From Aquidulcibacter paucihalophilus (GTDB taxonomy: Bacteria > Pseudomonadota > Alphaproteobacteria > Caulobacterales > Aquidulcibacteraceae), in NCBI RefSeq assembly GCF_002105465.1, contig NZ_NCSQ01000033.1, positions 1 to 42,492 on the forward strand: DNA of 42,492 nucleotides, in the 5' to 3' direction. Below the pieces are notes generated by a model that was given only the letters and a program-made list of their open reading frames with translations, was not told the origin of the DNA and ran no database searches. Numbering within the stretch: the stretch's first letter is position 1; each line of letters starts with the position of its first letter. This document shows positions 42,360 through 42,492 of the stretch, one piece after another. Position numbers and translations under genes: made by a program.

Positions 42360-42492
42360 GCCCCAGCTTTTACCCGAGGTAAGTTCGGCCGCAAGGTGGC
42401 TCACAGCCAGATGTAACCCAAGTGGGTCACAAGGCTGTGAGCCTTCTCGAGTTAATTCCGGGTGCCGCGGAGTGATTTGGAGACGGCTTTGT
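42360..42492. other. Right end of window, no gene seen
   Basis: 133 bp with no supportable coding start or RNA gene; it probably holds the promoter of the VOC lipoprotein gene. Confidence 0.4.

Overview
The window reads as chromosomal DNA of an alphaproteobacterium, most likely from the Caulobacterales/Hyphomonadales part of the class. This rests on moderate-to-high GC, TonB-dependent receptors, a CGPC-type CnoX, a CheY/CheZ pair, the CnoX-LON-Trm112-DUF971 cluster, RibF, RlmN and EF-P/EpmA. The genus is not resolved. Genes are densely packed, with many ATGA/GTGA start-stop overlaps and several convergent pairs whose stop codons overlap by exactly 4 bp.

Layout. (1) 1-2405: a short accessory segment with a VirD4/TraG-like protein that has lost its Walker motifs, followed by its usual CopG-like partner gene; no trb genes follow. 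(2) 2771-16166: a phosphorus-scavenging locus. It holds a phnDCE-type ABC importer, an RpiR/SIS regulator, a HAD-IIA phosphatase, and a run of TonB receptor, PhoD phosphatase, beta-propeller/phosphoesterase and FecA-like TonB receptor. A 13-bp motif, TGANAWWTATTCA, lies upstream of phnD, of rpiR, and between the divergent HAD and TonB-receptor genes. It is probably the RpiR operator. (3) 16660-16734: tRNA-Gly(GCC), with short tandem and inverted repeats off its 3' end. (4) 16858-21077: housekeeping genes (ProXp-like editing protein, CnoX, LON-domain protein, Trm112-like, DUF971, RibF, MaoC hydratase). (5) 21183-22275: CheY and CheZ. (6) 22310-25029: a second phosphonate transporter, PhnE plus a single polypeptide that fuses the PhnC ATPase, a membrane segment and a PhnD binding protein. 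(7) 25167-33662: RlmN, an RhlG-like SDR, a lipoprotein gamma-glutamyltransferase, divergent EF-P and EpmA, and an M16 peptidase. (8) 33782-38844: PuuE-like deacetylase, acyltransferase, VOC protein, SDR, and a methyltransferase with a small coiled-coil partner. (9) 38852-42359: a probable TetR regulon of MAPEG protein, exported tautomerase-like protein, tautomerase, TetR, zinc alcohol dehydrogenase and a lipoprotein VOC. Three near-identical palindromes, TATGGTGATC followed by RNYATA, sit in its promoters.

The most unusual items are the PhnC-TM-PhnD fusion, the two self-consistent operator sets (RpiR and TetR), the Walker-less coupling-protein homologue, and two FliM-like CheY-binding peptides at the C-terminus of CheZ. 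All calls come from reading the sequence; no database search was run.
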